Positions 27,496 through 36,960 of a stretch of DNA of 64,000 bases are shown here, in pieces (the stretch's first letter is position 1; every line of letters begins with the position of its first letter). This stretch comes from Microbacterium testaceum StLB037. GTDB lineage: Bacteria > Actinomycetota > Actinomycetes > Actinomycetales > Microbacteriaceae. The translations under genes were made by a program, and so were the position numbers. The stretch lies in assembly GCF_900104345.1 (NCBI RefSeq), contig NZ_FNJN01000002.1, positions 434,001 through 498,000 on the forward strand. Direction: 5' to 3'. The notes beneath the pieces were generated by a model. That model did no database searches. It had not been told where the DNA came from and was given only the letters and a program-made list of their open reading frames with translations.

Positions 27496-30400
27496 TCAGA
27501 CCGCGCGACGTCGGCGCAGTGCGAAGGCGAGACCGCCCGCGACCACGAGCATGCCGCCCGCGAGGGCGATGCCCCAGGGGCCCTGTGCCCCGGTCGCGGC
27601 GAGAGTGCCCGCGCGGGCGACCTGGATCGTGAGCGCGGGGAGCACGGTGCCGTCGGCGCGCGCGATGACGACCGTGTGCGCGCCGGGCTCGAGAGCCGCG
27701 GGTACGCCCACCCGGAAGGTCACCGTGCCCGAGGCATCGGCGGCCGGGATGCCGGTGATGACGATCGGCGTGCTGTTCAGCGTGGCCGTCAGCTGCTCGC
27801 CCGCGTTCAGCCCCGAGACGGTGACCGTGAACGATCCGCCCTGCTCGACGCGGGTCGCGCTCGCACTCACCGTGACCGAGGTCGACGGCGACGACGTCGG
27901 GGTGCCGCCGGGCTGACCCGTGGGGCTCGTCGTCGGGGTCGGGGTCGGGGTCGGCGTCGGCGTGGCAGTTCCCTCGTCGACGGGCTTCGTGCCGGTCAGG
28001 TAGGCCCGACCCAGCGGCGACGGGGCGATGCTCTTCTTCGCGGTGAAGAAGTCGACGGTGGCCTGCAGGTCGATCTGACCGGAGTCGGCCTTGCTCGTGC
28101 CCTGTGCGAAGGCGGTGAAGTTGTCGCCGCCGGCCGCCAGGAACGAGTTGGTCACGACGCGGTAGGACGCCTTTTCGTCGATCGCCTTTCCGTTCAGCTG
28201 GACCGACGTGATGTGTGAGCCGGCGGCGGCGTTCGGGTCGTATTCGAAGGTGAAGCCCTTCGAGACGCCGAGCGCGAGAACCGGTCGCGCGGCACCCGAG
28301 GGCTGCCACTGCTGCTCGAGCACCTGCTTCAGCTGGGCCCCCGTGAGCGAGAGCGTCACGAGGGTGTTGCCGAAGGGCTGCACGTTCGCCGCCTCGCGGT
28401 ACGAGACCGAACCGTTGTCGGAACCGTAAAGCAGGTCGGCGCGCAGGCCGCCGGGGTTCATGAACGCGATCTGTGCGTCCTGTCCGTTGAATGAGGGGTT
28501 CTCGCTCGTGGCCCAGAGGTAGACGTCGGCCACGGTGTTGCCGAGGGTGGAGTACGCGCCGCGGTCTTCACCTCCGGAGCCGTTCTTCGCGCGGGTGATG
28601 TCGGCGGTGATGGTGCCGACCTCGACCTTGCCCTTCGTCTCGGCGGTGGCCTTGGCCTCGGCCACGATCTTCGCCGTCGCCGCCTGCGGATAGGCGATGT
28701 ACTGCGTCACCGCGGGGTCGAGCAGCGCGCGCACACCGGGCGTGATCGAGGCGAGCGTGCCGTCGGCATTCAGATCGATGTCGAGCGTGCCGAGGTTCGT
28801 GCCGTACGAGCCGGTCTGGATGACCGAGCGACCGCCGATGGTGCACGAGTACTTCTGGTGCGTGTGCGCCGAGACGATCGCGTTCACATCGGCCGAGGCG
28901 CCGCGGACGACGGCGCCGAAGTCGGTCGTCTCGGTGGCGATCGTGGTGCAGTCCGTGCTCTCGGAGCCGTCGTGAACCAGGACGATGACGATGTCGGCAC
29001 CCGCCGCGCGGGCGTTCTTCGCCTCGCGGTTGATGGCCTCGGTCTCGTCACCGAACTCGATCGTGGTGATCTTCGACGGGTCGACCATGCCCGCGGTCTG
29101 GGGCGTCACGGTGCCGACGAACGCGACCTTCGTGTTGCCGACCTGCTTGATCGTGTACGGCTTCAGAGCGGGGGTCTTCGTGCCCTTGTTGTAGACGCTG
29201 GCCCCGAGGGCGAAGTCGCTGAAGGCATCTGCGTTCGGATCGGCCTCGTACTTCTGGATGACTCGTCCGGTGAGGTCGGCGAAGCCGCGGTCGAACTCGT
29301 GGTTGCCCACCGCGCTGACATCGAGCGTCGCGGCCCGGAGGGCTTCGATCGTCGGGGTGTCCTGGTCGATGAACGACTCGAAGGCGCTCGCGCCGATGTT
29401 GTCACCCGCCGACACGAACAGCGTGTTCGGGTTCTGCTGGCGGTACTTCTCGACCGCCCCCGCGAGCACGCCTGCGCCCGCGACGCCCCCGGTCTCCTGG
29501 AGCAGGCGCCCGTGGAAGTCATTGATCGTGAGGATCTGCAGGTCGGGCGTCTTCGGCTGCGTCGGGCGGACCTCGAACACGGTGGTGGTGCCCGAGACCT
29601 CGTTGCCGGTGACCAGCAGCGGCACGCCGGTCGGCGAACGCAGGGCCGACACGAAGGCGATGCCCTCGGGGCCGAGGTCTCCGGCGGCGGCCGTCTTGAC
29701 GTCGGCTGCGGCGTTGCGGTTGTTGACGTAGGTGACGTACGTCGCCGTGGTCGGGTCGGTGATGTCGTAGACCATCACGCCGCCCGCGCGCTCGAGGCCG
29801 ATGAAGGCGTAGGTGCGACCGTCGACCACGCCGATCGTGACGTTCTCGGGCTCGGGGCCCTTGTCGTCGCTGCGGTCGTCGACGGTGTTGTTGTCGTTCG
29901 AGACGTTGAACAGCTGCGGGGCGACCTCTTTGAGCTTCTGCTCGAACTGGTCGCCCGAGTCGAAGACGAGCGCACCCTTGGTGTCCCAGATCGAGAACGA
30001 GCGGCCGCCGTAGGCGTAGAGCTCGCTGTAGCAGCCGTCGGCGGTCTTGCCGAGGTCGGTCACGACCTTCAGCCGACCGAGGTCGGTGTCGGCCGAGCGG
30101 CCGGCCAGCGGTGAGGTGGCGCAGACCGCGCCGAGGCCGTTCTTGCCGAGGTCCTTGATGCGGGCCTCGTCGGTGAACGTGCCCCACTCGCGGCCGTCGC
30201 CCTCGTTCGCGGTGACGAGGTACGTCGCCGCCTTGCCGTTGGTGGTCGCCGAGTACGACGCGATCCCGTCCGGCATGTACAGGCCCTTCAGGCCCGCGAC
30301 GGTGCGGATGTTCGCGCCGTCCTTGTCGCTCGGGTCGAGTCCGACGGTGCCCCAGTCCTTGTAGCCGAGGGGCAGGATGCCGGTCACCTCGGCCTTCGTG

Positions 30401-31242
30401 AGATCCACCGTCGCGACGGCGTTGTTCTCCTGCAGGGTGACGTAGGCCACGGTGCCGTCGGTCGTGATGTACTCCGGCTCGAGGTTGCGCGAGACGCGGT
30501 TGGTCGACAGGGGCTCGGCACCCTGGTTCGGGGCGGCGACGTCGGGGCCGAACACGCGAACCTTGGAGTCGAGCGTCTTGCTCCCGCCGGGCTCGAAGGC
30601 GCGGAAGCCCGCCGTCTTGACGGCGCTCTGCGCGGGGGCAGAGAGCGCGGACGACAGCGCGATGACGCTGACCGAGCCCTCGGGGTCGACCGAGAAGTTC
30701 GCCGCCGGCTCGCCCTCGTTGGCGACGACGGCGTAGGAGCCGTCCTTCGAGAAGGTCACCATGTCGGGAAGAGCGCCGACGGTGACCTCGCCGAGCTTCG
30801 CGCTCGCGGCATCCGTCTTGTTGGCGTCGAAGAAGACGAGGTGACCGGGGTCGGTCTTCGTGGTCGCCTCGAAGGCGATGACGCCGAGGCCGTCGTCGCG
30901 GACCGCGACCGAGTTGGCGACACCGTTCGAGGAGATGTCGAACAGCTTGACCGGCTTCTTGGGGTCGCTGTTGTCGAGCACCGTCACGGTACCGGCTTGC
31001 GCGTTGACGACGAAGAGGCGGTCGCGGTAGGCCTGGACGATCTCGGCCGCGGATTCCTTGTAGACGCCGGTGTCGTAGGAGCCGACCGGAGTGACCGACA
31101 GGGCGGCACCGGCGGCGCTGTTCGAGACGGGCTGGGGGACGATCGCGGCGGAGGCCGCGGTGGCGCTCGACAGGGCGAGCGCGCACACCGCCGCGGTCGT
31201 CGCGGTGAACGCGGCGGCGCGGCGGAGGAAGGTCGAAGGCAT
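27496..31242 (-). CDS. Wall-anchored choice-of-anchor I / 5'-nucleotidase fusion protein
   Basis: A 1248-residue secreted protein. Order: signal peptide (to about residue 33, ending ASA); a beta-propeller 'choice-of-anchor I' region (about 45-555, with repeated LFVVNAQAGTVTVLDN-like strands); a metallophosphoesterase (about 565-850) with INDFHGR, GNHEFDRGF, HDGSE and SAHTHQ metal motifs; the 5'-nucleotidase C-terminal substrate domain (GNTVADVYLWA, FMNPGGLRADL); a Pro-Thr linker; an Ig-like domain; and the sorting signal LAATG, a hydrophobic stretch and RRRR. Such proteins release phosphate and nucleosides from external nucleotides. LAxTG is the signal read by class E sortases; none is in the window. 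ATG 31242 opens the signal peptide. Confidence 0.92.
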   Translation of the reverse strand: MPSTFLRRAAAFTATTAAVCALALSSATAASAAIVPQPVSNSAAGAALSVTPVGSYDTGVYKESAAEIVQAYRDRLFVVNAQAGTVTVLDNSDPKKPVKLFDISSNGVANSVAVRDDGLGVIAFEATTKTDPGHLVFFDANKTDAASAKLGEVTVGALPDMVTFSKDGSYAVVANEGEPAANFSVDPEGSVSVIALSSALSAPAQSAVKTAGFRAFEPGGSKTLDSKVRVFGPDVAAPNQGAEPLSTNRVSRNLEPEYITTDGTVAYVTLQENNAVATVDLTKAEVTGILPLGYKDWGTVGLDPSDKDGANIRTVAGLKGLYMPDGIASYSATTNGKAATYLVTANEGDGREWGTFTDEARIKDLGKNGLGAVCATSPLAGRSADTDLGRLKVVTDLGKTADGCYSELYAYGGRSFSIWDTKGALVFDSGDQFEQKLKEVAPQLFNVSNDNNTVDDRSDDKGPEPENVTIGVVDGRTYAFIGLERAGGVMVYDITDPTTATYVTYVNNRNAAADVKTAAAGDLGPEGIAFVSALRSPTGVPLLVTGNEVSGTTTVFEVRPTQPKTPDLQILTINDFHGRLLQETGGVAGAGVLAGAVEKYRQQNPNTLFVSAGDNIGASAFESFIDQDTPTIEALRAATLDVSAVGNHEFDRGFADLTGRVIQKYEADPNADAFSDFALGASVYNKGTKTPALKPYTIKQVGNTKVAFVGTVTPQTAGMVDPSKITTIEFGDETEAINREAKNARAAGADIVIVLVHDGSESTDCTTIATETTDFGAVVRGASADVNAIVSAHTHQKYSCTIGGRSVIQTGSYGTNLGTLDIDLNADGTLASITPGVRALLDPAVTQYIAYPQAATAKIVAEAKATAETKGKVEVGTITADITRAKNGSGGEDRGAYSTLGNTVADVYLWATSENPSFNGQDAQIAFMNPGGLRADLLYGSDNGSVSYREAANVQPFGNTLVTLSLTGAQLKQVLEQQWQPSGAARPVLALGVSKGFTFEYDPNAAAGSHITSVQLNGKAIDEKASYRVVTNSFLAAGGDNFTAFAQGTSKADSGQIDLQATVDFFTAKKSIAPSPLGRAYLTGTKPVDEGTATPTPTPTPTPTTSPTGQPGGTPTSSPSTSVTVSASATRVEQGGSFTVTVSGLNAGEQLTATLNSTPIVITGIPAADASGTVTFRVGVPAALEPGAHTVVIARADGTVLPALTIQVARAGTLAATGAQGPWGIALAGGMLVVAGGLAFALRRRRAV

Positions 31243-31392
31243 GGCTGTGTCCTCGGGTTCGGGTGGGGGAACGACCCGCGCGGGCGGCGCGATCTTGTGG
31301 ATTTTGCCTGCAGTTCGTGACGACCCGGTGAACGGGGAGGGAACGCGCCGACGTGGGTCCCCGATGCCTCCGGGCGGTCTTACCCTCGTCGC

Positions 31393-32127
31393 ATGAGTGA
31401 GAACGTCTCGGCGGCCGCCCCCGGCGCGCACCCCGATGAGCCCCACCGCCAGGGACTCTCCCAACGACTCAACTGGCTGCGCGCCGGCGTGCTCGGCGCC
31501 AACGACGGCATCGTCTCGACCGCCGCGGTCGTTGTCGGTGTCGCGGGCGCCACGAGCGACACCGGTCCGGTGCTCGTCGCGGGTCTCGCCGCCCTCGTCG
31601 GTGGCGCCATCTCGATGGCGCTCGGTGAGTACGTCTCCGTGTCGAGCCAGCGCGACAGCGAGCACGCCCTCATTCAGAAAGAGAAGCGCGAGCTCGCCGA
31701 AGATCCCGAGGCCGAGCTCGCCGAGCTCGTGGGCATGTACGAGGCGCAGGGTCTGTCTCGCGACACCGCGACGCGCGTGGCGAACGAGCTCACGGCAGCC
31801 GACGCCCTCAAGGCCCACCTCTCGGTCGAGTTGAACATCGACGCCGAAGACGTCGTGAGCCCGTGGGCCGCGGCCTTCGCGTCGGCGGTCGCCTTCACCA
31901 TCGGCGCCCTCTTGCCGCTCGCGACGATCCTGCTCGCGCCGGTCGAGATCCGCGTTCCGCTCACCTTCGTCGCCGTGCTCATCGCGCTCGCGATCACGGG
32001 CTACGTCGCCGCCGTGCTCGGTGGGGCGCGGCGCGGGCGGGCGGTGCTGCGCACGGTGATCGGCGGGGCGCTCGCGCTCGCCGCGACCTACGCGGTCGGT
32101 GCGTTGTTCGGGGTCTCCGCCTCGTAG
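31393..32127 (+). CDS. VIT1/CCC1-family transporter
   Basis: A 244-residue membrane protein of the VIT family (iron/manganese transport). The signature start LNWLRAGVLGANDGIVSTAAVVVGVAGA and the acidic metal-binding helix region (SMALGEYVSVSSQRDSEHALIQKEKREL) are clear, with five hydrophobic segments in all, the last three after residue 155. It probably moves Fe(II) or Mn(II) out of the cytoplasm; direction in bacteria is not well known. It is divergent from the nucleotidase gene. Confidence 0.9.
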   Translation: MSENVSAAAPGAHPDEPHRQGLSQRLNWLRAGVLGANDGIVSTAAVVVGVAGATSDTGPVLVAGLAALVGGAISMALGEYVSVSSQRDSEHALIQKEKRELAEDPEAELAELVGMYEAQGLSRDTATRVANELTAADALKAHLSVELNIDAEDVVSPWAAAFASAVAFTIGALLPLATILLAPVEIRVPLTFVAVLIALAITGYVAAVLGGARRGRAVLRTVIGGALALAATYAVGALFGVSAS

Positions 32128-32142
32128 TCGGTACCTCTATCA

Positions 32143-32164
32143 ATTAGTAGGACGTCCAGCTAAT
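32143..32164. promoter_or_regulatory. Palindromic operator before the acyl-CoA dehydrogenase gene
   Basis: ATTAG-N2-GGACGTCC-N2-CTAAT is a 22-base inverted repeat, perfect except for the two N2 pairs, centred 54 bases before ATG 32208. Its size and symmetry suit a TetR or MarR dimer. The MarR gene at 34502-35029 is a candidate regulator. Confidence 0.7.
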
Positions 32165-32207
32165 CTGAGGGGAGCGACGACGCCGTCGCCTTCCGAAGGA
32201 GAGCCGC

Positions 32208-33386
32208 ATGGACACCACCCCTGCTCCCGCGCTCGACGCCCCGTCGACCGGCACCCTGAGTTCCGACGAGCGCGACGCCATCCTCGACGCCGTGCGCGAC
32301 TTCGCCGCGACCGAGTTCGCCCCGCACACCCTCGAATGGGATGCCGAGAAGCACTTCCCCCGCGACGTGCTGCGCCGCGCGGGGGAACTGGGTCTCGGCG
32401 GCGTCTACGTCAACGACGACGTGGGCGGCGCCGGGCTGTCGCGTGCCGACGCGGTGGCGATCTTCGAGGAGCTCGCCTACGGCGACCCGACGGTCACGGC
32501 CTACATCACGATCCACAACATGGTGGCGTGGATGATCGACACGTACGGCACCGCCGAGCAGCGCGAGCGGTGGCTGCCGTCGCTGGTGGCCATGGAAGAC
32601 CTCGGCGCCTACTGCCTCACCGAACCGGGTGCCGGGTCGGATGCCGCGGCCATCGCCACCTCGGCCATCCGGCACGGCGAGACCTACGTGCTGACGGGGG
32701 TCAAGCAGTTCATCTCGGGCGCCGGCGAGGCGTCGGTCTACGTCGTCATGGCGCGGACCGGGGAGCCCGGAGCACGCGGGATCAGCGCCTTCATCGTTCC
32801 CGCCGACGCCAAGGGGCTGTCGTTCGGACCGAACGAGAAGAAGATGGGGTGGAACGCTCAGCCCACCCGCCCCGTGATCCTCGACGAGGTGCGCGTTTCC
32901 GCCGAGAATCTGCTCGGCGGTGAGGGGCGCGGCTTCTCGATCGCGATGAACGCCCTCAACGGCGGCCGCCTCAACATCGCCACGTGCTCGATCGGCGGGG
33001 CGCGCTGGGCGCTCGACCGTGCGATCTCCTACGTGCACGAGCGCTTCACGTTCGGCGAAGCCCTCGCCGAGAAGCAATCGGTCGTGTTCGCGGTGGCCGA
33101 CATGGCGACCGAGCTCGAAGCCGCGCGACTGCTCGTGCGCGATGCGGCGACCGCGCTCGATGCGAAGGCTCCGGATGCCGCGACCCGGTGCGCCATGGCG
33201 AAGAGGTTCGCGACCGACGTCGGCTTCCGCGTCGCCAACGAATCGCTGCAGCTGCACGGCGGCTACGGCTACCTGCAGGACTACGGCATCGAGAAGGTCG
33301 TGCGCGATCTGCGCGTGCACCAGATCCTCGAGGGGACCAACGAGATCATGCGGCTCATCGTCGGCCGCAGCGTCCTCGCCGCGTGA
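32208..33386 (+). CDS. Acyl-CoA dehydrogenase (isobutyryl-/short branched-chain type)
   Basis: A 392-residue flavoenzyme. Family signatures are [13 protein letters not shown] (FAD/substrate) and [33 protein letters not shown]; the catalytic base is Glu375 in LEGTNEI, the C-terminal position used by most short-chain members. The [14 protein letters not shown] and IQLHGG-type blocks resemble isobutyryl-CoA dehydrogenase (valine breakdown). Electrons go to ETF, encoded nearby at 35207-36960. GAAGGAGAG precedes ATG 32208. An enoyl-CoA hydratase gene follows after a palindrome-bearing gap. Confidence 0.92.
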   Translation: MDTTPAPALDAPSTGTLSSDERDAILDAVRDFAATEFAPHTLEWDAEKHFPRDVLRRAGELGLGGVYVNDDVGGAGLSRADAVAIFEELAYGDPTVTAYITIHNMVAWMIDTYGTAEQRERWLPSLVAMEDLGAYCLTEPGAGSDAAAIATSAIRHGETYVLTGVKQFISGAGEASVYVVMARTGEPGARGISAFIVPADAKGLSFGPNEKKMGWNAQPTRPVILDEVRVSAENLLGGEGRGFSIAMNALNGGRLNIATCSIGGARWALDRAISYVHERFTFGEALAEKQSVVFAVADMATELEAARLLVRDAATALDAKAPDAATRCAMAKRFATDVGFRVANESLQLHGGYGYLQDYGIEKVVRDLRVHQILEGTNEIMRLIVGRSVLAA

Positions 33387-33400
33387 GGTGCGCCGTGTTC

Positions 33401-33469
33401 GGTTCGGGGCGGATTCCGTCACTCGGGGCGTGAATTCCCTGCCCCGAACGGCAGGATCCGCCCCGAACC
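33401..33469. repeat. Palindrome between acyl-CoA dehydrogenase and enoyl-CoA hydratase genes
   Basis: GGTTCGGGGCGGAT (33401-33414) is an exact inverted repeat of 33456-33469. Inside, TCGGGGC (33423-33429) pairs with GCCCCGA (33441-33447), so TCGGGGC occurs four times in alternating orientation. The rest of the 33387-33603 gap shows no gene. Confidence 0.75.
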
Positions 33470-33603
33470 CGGCCGACGCCACCGCGGACAGCGCCGACGC
33501 CGACGCGCCGCGGCAAGACCCTCGATCGATGTCGGTGGGGCGTGCGAGCATTCGAGGGCGGGCGAAACCGCTGCGACCATCACTCGAGACGACGGGAGTC
33601 ACC

Positions 33604-34392
33604 ATGACCGAGCCGGATGCCGGATACGAGACGATCCGCGTCGAGCAGCGGGGGCGCGTGGGGTGGATCTTCCTCGACCGGCCCGAGGCGCTGAACGCCC
33701 TCAACACGCAGTCGATGCGCGACGTGGTCGCCGCCGCCGAAGCCTTCGACGCCGATGACGGTGTCGGGGCGATCGTGGTGACCGGCAGCGAGAAGGCCTT
33801 CGCCGCGGGCGCCGACATCAAAGAGATGGAGCAGAAGTCGGGTCTCGACATGATGCTCACCGACCACTTCGGCGCGTGGTCACGGTTCGCCGCCGTGCGC
33901 ACTCCGGTGATCGCCGCGGTGTCGGGGTATGCCCTCGGCGGCGGATGCGAGCTCGCCCTCATGTGCGACGTAATCCTGGCCTCGGATCGGGCGAGGTTCG
34001 GCCAGCCCGAGGTGCAGTTGGGCGTGATCCCGGGCATGGGCGGCACGCAACGACTCGTGCGCGCCCTGGGGTACTACAAGGCCGCCGAGCTCGTGCTGAC
34101 CGGCCGCATGATCGACGCCGCCGAGGCCGAACGGGCGGGTCTCGTCTCGCGCATCGTGCCGTCCGCCGACCTGCTCGATGAGGCCGAGAAGGTCGCGCAG
34201 ACGATCGCCGAGAAGCCGCTGCCCGCGCTGTACGCGGCGAAGGCGGCGCTCGACGTCGCCCTGGAGTCGACCCTCGCCGAGGGCGTGCGGTTCGAGCGCC
34301 AGGCCTTCGCGGCCCTGTTCGACACCGCCGATCAGAAAGAGGGGATGGCGGCGTTCCGCGAGAAGCGCGCGCCGTCGTTCACGCACCGATGA
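33604..34392 (+). CDS. Enoyl-CoA hydratase
   Basis: A 262-residue crotonase-fold enzyme hydrating trans-2-enoyl-CoA. The oxyanion hole blocks are [11 protein letters not shown] and [16 protein letters not shown]; the catalytic glutamates lie in the GGGCELAL and [19 protein letters not shown] segments. Length is normal. It follows the acyl-CoA dehydrogenase gene on the same strand, so it performs the next step of fatty-acid or valine degradation, though the 217-base gap may hold its own promoter. Confidence 0.94.
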   Translation: MTEPDAGYETIRVEQRGRVGWIFLDRPEALNALNTQSMRDVVAAAEAFDADDGVGAIVVTGSEKAFAAGADIKEMEQKSGLDMMLTDHFGAWSRFAAVRTPVIAAVSGYALGGGCELALMCDVILASDRARFGQPEVQLGVIPGMGGTQRLVRALGYYKAAELVLTGRMIDAAEAERAGLVSRIVPSADLLDEAEKVAQTIAEKPLPALYAAKAALDVALESTLAEGVRFERQAFAALFDTADQKEGMAAFREKRAPSFTHR

Positions 34393-34501
34393 GCGGGCGC
34401 GGGTGGCGGGAGCGAGTCACGGGTGAGAACGCCCGCGGCGGTGCGCTGTCGTCCGCCCGCCCGCGCGCATCGCGGAGCGCGGCGCCAGGGATCGCGCCGG
34501 C

Positions 34502-35029
34502 TCAGAGCGGATCGGGCACGGGAGCCGGGTCGGCGAAGTCGCCCGCACCCTTGCGGAAGCGCGCGATGATCCGCACGAGCGCCGTCGCGTCGTCGTCGTC
34601 GAGGCCGAGGTCGGCGAACACGATGTTGAGCGCGTCCGTGGCCTCATCGACTCGCTTCCGCCCCTCGTCGGTCAGCGCGAGCAGCGCCGCGCGGCCGTCG
34701 GTCGGATGCGGCTCGCGCGTCACGTACCCGTCGCGAGCGAGCCGCTCGACCGTGTTCGTGACGCTCGTCGGATGCACCTGCAGGCGCGCGATGGCGCTGG
34801 CCATCGGCATCCGCCCCTCTCGCGTGAAGGCGAGCAGCCGCAGCATCTCGAAGCGCGAGAACGACAGGTCGAAGGGCTTGAGCGCGCGGTCGATCGCCGC
34901 CATCAACAGCTGGTGCGCGCGGATCACCGAGGTCACCACGGTCATGCCGTCGGCGGCGTCGTGCCAGCCGTGCGCGAGCCACTGGCGCTTCGCCTCGGCG
35001 ATCGGGTCGACAGGCAGTCGTCGCGTCAT
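34502..35029 (-). CDS. MarR-family transcriptional regulator
   Basis: A 175-residue winged-helix regulator (FSRFEMLRLLAFTREGRMPMASAIARLQVHPTSVTNTVERLARDGYVTREPHPTDGRAALLALTDEGRK), with the wing DGRA motif typical of MarR. ATG 35029 has an AGGAGG site. It is convergent with the enoyl-CoA hydratase gene and divergent from etfB, so the fatty-acid and ETF genes around it are the probable targets; acyl-CoA is a plausible ligand. Confidence 0.92.
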   Translation of the reverse strand: MTRRLPVDPIAEAKRQWLAHGWHDAADGMTVVTSVIRAHQLLMAAIDRALKPFDLSFSRFEMLRLLAFTREGRMPMASAIARLQVHPTSVTNTVERLARDGYVTREPHPTDGRAALLALTDEGRKRVDEATDALNIVFADLGLDDDDATALVRIIARFRKGAGDFADPAPVPDPL

Positions 35030-35206
35030 CGGTCCTCCTCGCGATTCACGGTACCGCTCGCGCGGCTCGGGTACGCGGCATCCGGTCGCTTCGACGGGCT
35101 CGGGGACCTGGCGTTCGCGGCTGGAGCCACCGACCACCACGCGCCCTGAACTCTCCCGTTGCCGCGGGGTCGCGGCATCCGCCCCCTCACCGAAGGAGCC
35201 CCGTCG

Positions 35207-35983
35207 ATGAAGATCGTGGTCCTGATCAAAGAAGTGCCCGACACCTGGGGTGAGCGCCGGCTCGACCTCGAGACCGGGCTGACCGACCGCGCGGGCGCTG
35301 CCGCCGTGCTCGACGAGATCGACGAGCGGGCCGTCGAGGCCGCCCTCGCCTACGCCGACGCGCACGCCGGCACCGAAGTCGTCGTGCTGACCATGGGGCC
35401 CGCCTCGGCGACCGCGTCCGTGCGCAAGGCCCTCGCGATGGGGGCCACCTCGGCGGTGCACGTCGCCGATGACAGCCTGCGCGGCGCCGACCTCGTGCTC
35501 ACCGCCGAGGTGCTCGCTGCGGCCATCCGGCGCACCGGATTCGATCTGGTCATCGCGGGCAACCTGTCGACCGACGGGGGAGGGGGCGTGCTGCCGGCGA
35601 TGGTCGCGGAGATGCTGGGCGTGGCGCAGCTCACGGCCCTGTCGAGTCTCGACGTCTCCGACACCGCAGTGTCGGGCGATCGCGTGAGCGACGCCGGCAC
35701 CATGCGAGTGTCCGCCGAACTTCCGGCCGTCGTGTCGATCACCGAGGCGATGCCCGAGGGGCGGTTCACGACCTTCAAGGGAATCATGGCGGCCAAGAAG
35801 AAGCCGTACGAGACCCTGGATGCCGCCGAACTCGGCGTCGAGGTCGAGGATCCCGCGGTCGCGCGGTACATCATGCTCTCCGTCGCCGAGAGGCCGCCGC
35901 GCGCGTCCGGCACGAAGATCGTGGACGAGGGAGACGCGGGCGAGAGACTCGCGGCCTTCCTCGTGGCCGAGGGGGTGGCGTGA
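35207..35983 (+). CDS. etfB: Electron transfer flavoprotein beta subunit
   Basis: A 258-residue ETF beta subunit that, with EtfA, takes electrons from acyl-CoA dehydrogenases. Family features: MKIVVLIKEVPDTW start, AMP/FAD-binding DLVIAGNLSTDGGGGVLPAMVAEMLG and the C-terminal GRFTTFKGIMAAKKKP signature. GAAGGAG precedes ATG 35207. Its stop overlaps the etfA start by one base. Confidence 0.95.
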   Translation: MKIVVLIKEVPDTWGERRLDLETGLTDRAGAAAVLDEIDERAVEAALAYADAHAGTEVVVLTMGPASATASVRKALAMGATSAVHVADDSLRGADLVLTAEVLAAAIRRTGFDLVIAGNLSTDGGGGVLPAMVAEMLGVAQLTALSSLDVSDTAVSGDRVSDAGTMRVSAELPAVVSITEAMPEGRFTTFKGIMAAKKKPYETLDAAELGVEVEDPAVARYIMLSVAERPPRASGTKIVDEGDAGERLAAFLVAEGVA

Positions 35984-36960
35984 TGGCCACCGCTCTCGTG
36001 CTGCTCGAGGTGCTGCCCGGCGGAGCGCTGGCCGCCTCCGCTCCGGGCTTGCTCGCCGCCGCCGCGACCGTCGGAGACCCCGTCGCTCTGGTCGGCTCGA
36101 CCGCCGACTCCCTCGAGAAGGCGTCGTCCGAGGCGGCCGCGCTCGGCGCGACGCGCGTTCTCACCGCCGTCACCGACGCCGACGCCCTGACCGGTCCGGT
36201 CGTCGACGCGCTCGCCGCGGCGGTGGCGAGAGAGAATCCCGATCTGGTGCTCGCCTCGCACGCCGTCGAGTCGCGCGACACGCTCGCGCGCCTGGCCGCG
36301 CGCCTGCGCATGCCCCTCGCCACCGACGTCGTCGGCGTCGGCCGCGATGACCTCGGTGTCGTCGCCCATCACGCGGTCTTCGGTGGGGCCTTCACCGTGG
36401 ACGGGGCTCCCACCTTCGGCCCCCTCGCCGCCACGCTCCGCCCCGGCTCCGTCGAGGCACGTCTCGACGCGCGACCGCTCGTGGTCGAGAGCCTCGAGGT
36501 CGCGGCATCCGGAACTCCCCACGCCCGCATCGAAGGGTTCGCCGAGACCGCCGTCGCCTCGTCGCGTCCCGAACTGCGCGGGGCCGCGGCGGTCGTCGCC
36601 GGCGGTCGAGGCGTGGGTTCGCGCGAGGACTTCGCGCTCGTCGAGCAGCTCGCCGATGTTCTCGGTGCTGCGGTCGGCGCCTCGCGGGCCGCGGTCGACG
36701 CGGGCTACGTGCCCGCCGCCGCCCAGGTCGGGCAGACCGGGGTCACGGTGTCGCCGCGGCTGTACGTCGCGCTCGGCATCTCGGGGGCCATCCAGCACCG
36801 CGCGGGCATGCAGACCGCGCGCACGATCGTCGCGATCGACAAGAACCCGGAAGCCCCCATCTTCGAGATCGCCGACTTCGGTATCGTCGGAGATCTGTTC
36901 ACCGTCGTCCCGCAGCTCATCAGCGCGCTCGACGCCCAGAAGAAGTCCTCCCGAGAGTAG
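35983..36960 (+). CDS. etfA: Electron transfer flavoprotein alpha subunit
   Basis: A 325-residue ETF alpha subunit. The C-terminal FAD domain is intact: VVAGGRGVGSREDFALVEQLADVLGAAVGASRAAVDAGYVP, QVGQTGVTVSPRLYVALGISGAIQHRAGMQ and AIDKNPEAPIFEIADFGIVGDLF. It partners EtfB encoded just upstream. The next gene, a cytochrome b-like membrane protein, begins on the base after its TAG stop. Confidence 0.96.
   Translation: MATALVLLEVLPGGALAASAPGLLAAAATVGDPVALVGSTADSLEKASSEAAALGATRVLTAVTDADALTGPVVDALAAAVARENPDLVLASHAVESRDTLARLAARLRMPLATDVVGVGRDDLGVVAHHAVFGGAFTVDGAPTFGPLAATLRPGSVEARLDARPLVVESLEVAASGTPHARIEGFAETAVASSRPELRGAAAVVAGGRGVGSREDFALVEQLADVLGAAVGASRAAVDAGYVPAAAQVGQTGVTVSPRLYVALGISGAIQHRAGMQTARTIVAIDKNPEAPIFEIADFGIVGDLFTVVPQLISALDAQKKSSRE

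Noticed and set aside
27496..31818. Nucleotidase start upstream of 31242
   Set aside because: The upstream part is antisense to the VIT transporter gene; ATG 31242 opens a standard signal peptide.
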